NCBI GenBank assembly: GCA_025210295.1
Contig: JAOASC010000002.1
Span: 62,001 to 126,000 of the forward strand
Direction: 5' to 3'
Length of the DNA stretch: 64,000 nt
From: Flavobacteriales bacterium
GTDB taxonomy: Bacteria; Bacteroidota; Bacteroidia; Flavobacteriales_D; Parvicellaceae
Part shown: positions 61,901 to 64,000 of the stretch, one piece after another
How the letters are laid out: each line of letters starts with the position of its first letter
How positions within the stretch are numbered: the stretch's first letter is position 1
Notes under the pieces: generated by a model
What the model saw: only the letters and a program-made list of their open reading frames with translations
Told to the model about the DNA's origin: nothing
The model's database searches: none
Translations under genes and position numbers: made by a program

Positions 61901-64000
61901 TTATGATCCTGCAGCATGGCAGCTTAAACAAATTATTTTACCATCAGGAGGTGCCATCCATATTCAATATGAACAAAAAGATTACCTAAATGTACAAGAT
62001 AAAAGAGCCATGGTGATGACCCCATTACTTAAGCAAGAACTCAATGGAGAAGATGGGAATACCTATATCAGTAAAGAGAATCATGATAACCAAAACTTTT
62101 ATTACATCGATTTAGAAAAAATAGGAATAACAGATCCTAATGATATCGAACCTTATAAAGACTTATTAGAGAGCACTTTTATTGATGAACATCAAAAACT
62201 TTATTTTAAAATGTTATACCATTTAAGAAATGGGAATGCGGCTTTAGATAATACAGGGTCAGATTATATTTCGGGTTATACTTCAGTTTCTGAAGTCGTA
62301 CTCGATAATAAAGGAACCCCATCAGATAAAAGTGATGATCAAATCTTTCTTCGTTTAGGGAATAATGAGGTAAAAAAAGACAAAACATTACCTCGTTTCT
62401 TGGCCTATAAAAAACTACTCAGTAATAGCTATGATAATTTAACACGCCATCAAAGTTTAAAAGATGAAGTGTTGAATAAAGATGAAAATATATTGGCAGC
62501 AGCATATCGAAATGATGGGAACGCTCCTAGTGGCGCTGCTTTTTCATCAATTTCGAATGATAATTCTGACTCAGATAATGAGGGGATTAATCTTGATGAA
62601 AAAAACTTTCGTGTAGCAACTCGAAAAGTTGCGATAAGAAACACTTTTGACTTCTTTGGGGAGTGGATTTCAGGAGGATTTACAACCAAAAAAAATGAAG
62701 TGTGTAAAAATTACAATCCATCGTTATCCTATTTTAAATTACCAACTTACCATTCTAAAAAAGGTGGAGGAATTAGGGTAAAACGTTTATTGTCGTACGA
62801 TCCAGGGGTTGAAACAGGAGATGAAATGGTGTACGGTTCAGAGTATATTTATAAACTATCAGAGTTCTCAGGGTTGAGTAGTGGTGTTGCAACGAATGAA
62901 CCAGCTTTAGGAAGAGAAGAAAATGCCCTCGTAGAGTTTTTAGAGCCTAAAAAACAGAAATGGTTAAACAAAGTTACCAAAGGTAGAAACAGTAAACAGT
63001 TTGAGGGACCTTTAGGAGAGTCCTTATTGCCTGGAGCTTCAATAGGGTATAGCCGAGTAATTGTAAAGAATATCCACTCTGGAAAAACCACAACAGGTTA
63101 TGCGGTCAATGAATACCATACAGTAAAAGACTATCCTATGACTAGAGAAGAGTCAAAAATAGACAAGGATGAAGATACTTATAAAAAATTTAACATGAGT
63201 CTGCCTTTAGGTGTCGTTAGCTTTGATGTTCATAAAGCATGGGTTACACAAGGTTACTTGTTTAAGTTAAACGATATGCATGGAAAGCCTAAAGCACAAT
63301 CAACTTATGCAGGTAATTATGATGTGGATCACCCAGAACAACATTTACCAATGGCCTATACCGCTCGAACAACGTATAATTATAGTGCCTTAGGAGATGA
63401 AATAAAGTCGTTGGTTTACGACCCTAATGACGATGAATTCGAAGTAGGGACAATGCGACCTGGGTATGAAGAAGATTTAACACTTTATCGTTCACGTGTA
63501 AAGGATCGAACCAATGACTTTTCTTTAGAGTTGGACTTGAACATAACTATGGCAATTCCTCCACCCATTACTATTAATTCAGGGTTAAGTTATGCCTATA
63601 CAGAAAATCAGTTTAGTCAACACGTAACTTCAAAAGTATTGCGTCAAAAAACATATTTACTCTCAACAACGTCTACAGTAGATGGAGTAACGCAAACAAC
63701 AGAGAATTTAGCATTCAATAAACATACTGGTGATCCTGTTTTAACAAGAACGTATGATGGTTATAAAGGCAAAACCGAAACAATCAATACCAATAAAGAT
63801 GCAGGTGAGCATAATGCACATTATTATGCATTAAATATTCCAGCATCATGGGTTTATGAAGATTTAAGACATAAGTCAGAAAACGACGCCCATTCTAATC
63901 AATTAACTGCCAATGTGGGAAGTGTTGTGACTTATGGAGATTCTCCAATAAACCTATCGCAAAGTACGATATCTTCTCCAACATTTGAACATGTAGTGAG
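58983..64000 (+). CDS. Giant secreted RHS-like protein, N-terminal 1672 codons (runs off the window)
   Basis: Open frame from ATG 58983 to the end of the window. Signal peptide with a long basic N-region (RRSRYAKAFMAF, then VLPTAAMA). Motifs of the Bacteroidota giant RHS-like family: ASWVGFGWTLNPGAINR (about 115-131), KLEKIVLYAKNDYSRPISV and GKLTLKKVW (about 835-885), LPSGGAIHIQYE (about 986), GGGIRVKRLLSYDPG, SSGVATNEPALGREENA (about 1297) and LPGASIGYSRVIVKN (about 1341). Relatives exceed 2000-3000 residues, and some end in an RHS core plus a variable C-terminal domain; that part is outside the window. Probably an adhesin or polymorphic-toxin carrier. Confidence 0.8.
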   Translation, partial: MRKQDNREQSIRNLEMKNTSFLNKIRRSRYAKAFMAFVGVNMLSQIVLPTAAMALTSGAASPEFASFEPVATTNMVNDFTGDFTYNLPVLSVPGPDGGGYSMSLSYHSGASPEEEASWVGFGWTLNPGAINRNKRGYADDFNGVKVTKYNKVKPNWTSGSTFDFNVEYNSADDSKDKRKEDREEAKAAGSKFNFFGFNLASWGGKMTHDEESSRREENGFSTSVSFSNAIRYNNYSGFSTVKGFSASTMQMASLNMNRSGGENTYGVSIRPLVFLSKSITALSKQFKNKEGKVIKALKNLANKLNKISNNSLVRKSRRYGQSFYSSWSFNAPAVPYSIAKNVGAAYNVSYSTQINPYGPIGFQTGVKGSMNAQANIAEEIKEAYGYLHNPQISSYESKDNLEADYQIEKATTFNKHDHYLGIPFNNADLFSATGNGVVGGFQVHHEKVGHFYPCFITNEQDIRQVGVEAGWGGTLQVGLDVGVGFQKTRTMDWRKVDNNNSVDGEVVKNDLEFDQTTSSFMRFNGDMGGEVSYTGDELLHATVGGTKLNAKLNLDNLYQSTTLDEAKEKQTSYIAYATYDGDGLLTNPLDENVGVRTMDGVISQEIIDKNNSNYKDLIGQIAVTDKSGNKSTYGLPVFSTEETQLTIGVTADVADYITYSELEFENPLQNKTVSGSRIEVPYASTYLLTNTTTFDYVDADNIIGPSEGDFGGWTKFNYRQAHNDYRYRAPYTGLFYNRGRLTDPNDQTGSMSSGKKEVNYLESIETKTHIAYFVTNKTDCREYAGVPEEAREELKGSLTAERPDGLSAYEIDDLATKDGAANNETYKGSKHLEKLEKIVLYAKNDYSRPISVTYFEYDQSLCNGIPNTDATGTGKLTLKKVWTEGGGVSKTRIAPYQFKYEYFRDYSSTITDKYSQLTDVYTKSNGTELATSLENPNYKQGLLDMWGNYQINASERFKKMQPWLDQTIEGGEDYDPAAWQLKQIILPSGGAIHIQYEQKDYLNVQDKRAMVMTPLLKQELNGEDGNTYISKENHDNQNFYYIDLEKIGITDPNDIEPYKDLLESTFIDEHQKLYFKMLYHLRNGNAALDNTGSDYISGYTSVSEVVLDNKGTPSDKSDDQIFLRLGNNEVKKDKTLPRFLAYKKLLSNSYDNLTRHQSLKDEVLNKDENILAAAYRNDGNAPSGAAFSSISNDNSDSDNEGINLDEKNFRVATRKVAIRNTFDFFGEWISGGFTTKKNEVCKNYNPSLSYFKLPTYHSKKGGGIRVKRLLSYDPGVETGDEMVYGSEYIYKLSEFSGLSSGVATNEPALGREENALVEFLEPKKQKWLNKVTKGRNSKQFEGPLGESLLPGASIGYSRVIVKNIHSGKTTTGYAVNEYHTVKDYPMTREESKIDKDEDTYKKFNMSLPLGVVSFDVHKAWVTQGYLFKLNDMHGKPKAQSTYAGNYDVDHPEQHLPMAYTARTTYNYSALGDEIKSLVYDPNDDEFEVGTMRPGYEEDLTLYRSRVKDRTNDFSLELDLNITMAIPPPITINSGLSYAYTENQFSQHVTSKVLRQKTYLLSTTSTVDGVTQTTENLAFNKHTGDPVLTRTYDGYKGKTETINTNKDAGEHNAHYYALNIPASWVYEDLRHKSENDAHSNQLTANVGSVVTYGDSPINLSQSTISSPTFEHVV

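Overview
The window is AT-rich bacterial DNA that reads as a chromosome segment of a Bacteroidota, most likely order Flavobacteriales. The evidence is several promoter-like TAnnTTTG elements (the Bacteroidota -7 box), proteins ending in type IX secretion (T9SS) sorting domains, a PorE-like OmpA/TPR/beta-propeller lipoprotein, lamin-tail, PKD and SprB-repeat cell-surface proteins, a DUF2490-type barrel, split MetH and a prs-rplY-pth block. No rRNA, CRISPR array, transposase or phage gene was seen. Genes run off both ends: a TPR protein at the left and a giant RHS-like protein at the right.

Left part (1-26 kb), mostly envelope and accessory genes. It starts with a TPR protein, a phasin/LEA-like helical protein, an AAA_28 ATPase and a UbiA prenyltransferase coupled to a His-rich membrane protein. 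A tight minus-strand operon (8116 to 3449) follows, encoding an exported protein with protein-kinase-like motifs, an exported CYTH/triphosphate-tunnel protein and an RND/MMPL exporter. Then come tRNA-Phe, a prohibitin, a phosphatase-like/double-OmpA fusion, a lipoprotein, a sensor kinase and an EreA/ChaN-like secreted protein. After these are an ABC transporter pair, a YeiH-type exporter, a beta-lactamase-fold lipoprotein, a lamin-tail surface protein and a membrane-anchored winged-helix regulator divergent from a lipoprotein. The section ends with a CotH-kinase/DUF2490/lipoprotein operon and tRNA-Leu.

Middle part (27-48.5 kb), mostly housekeeping: prs-rplY-pth, a T9SS cargo protein, a MORN-repeat protein/queE/porE-like operon, a LysE/GNAT/FAD-oxidoreductase operon, SRPBCC, trpS, and plsC-gatC-small membrane protein. 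A SAM-I riboswitch with its own promoter and intrinsic terminator precedes the split methionine synthase (Hcy-binding half, then the folate/cobalamin/activation half). folE-cysS-C1 peptidase follows.

Right part (48.6-64 kb), large secreted proteins. There is a 1178-residue beta-helix T9SS cargo protein, then a 432-bp gap carrying a terminator and a promoter. After the gap, five tightly spaced genes look like one operon: a small secreted protein, a 1567-residue modular SprB-repeat protein, an OmpH/Skp-like lipoprotein, a second lipoprotein, and the first 1672 codons of a giant RHS-like protein. This operon and the kinase-like/CYTH/RND operon are the two best candidates for undescribed systems.
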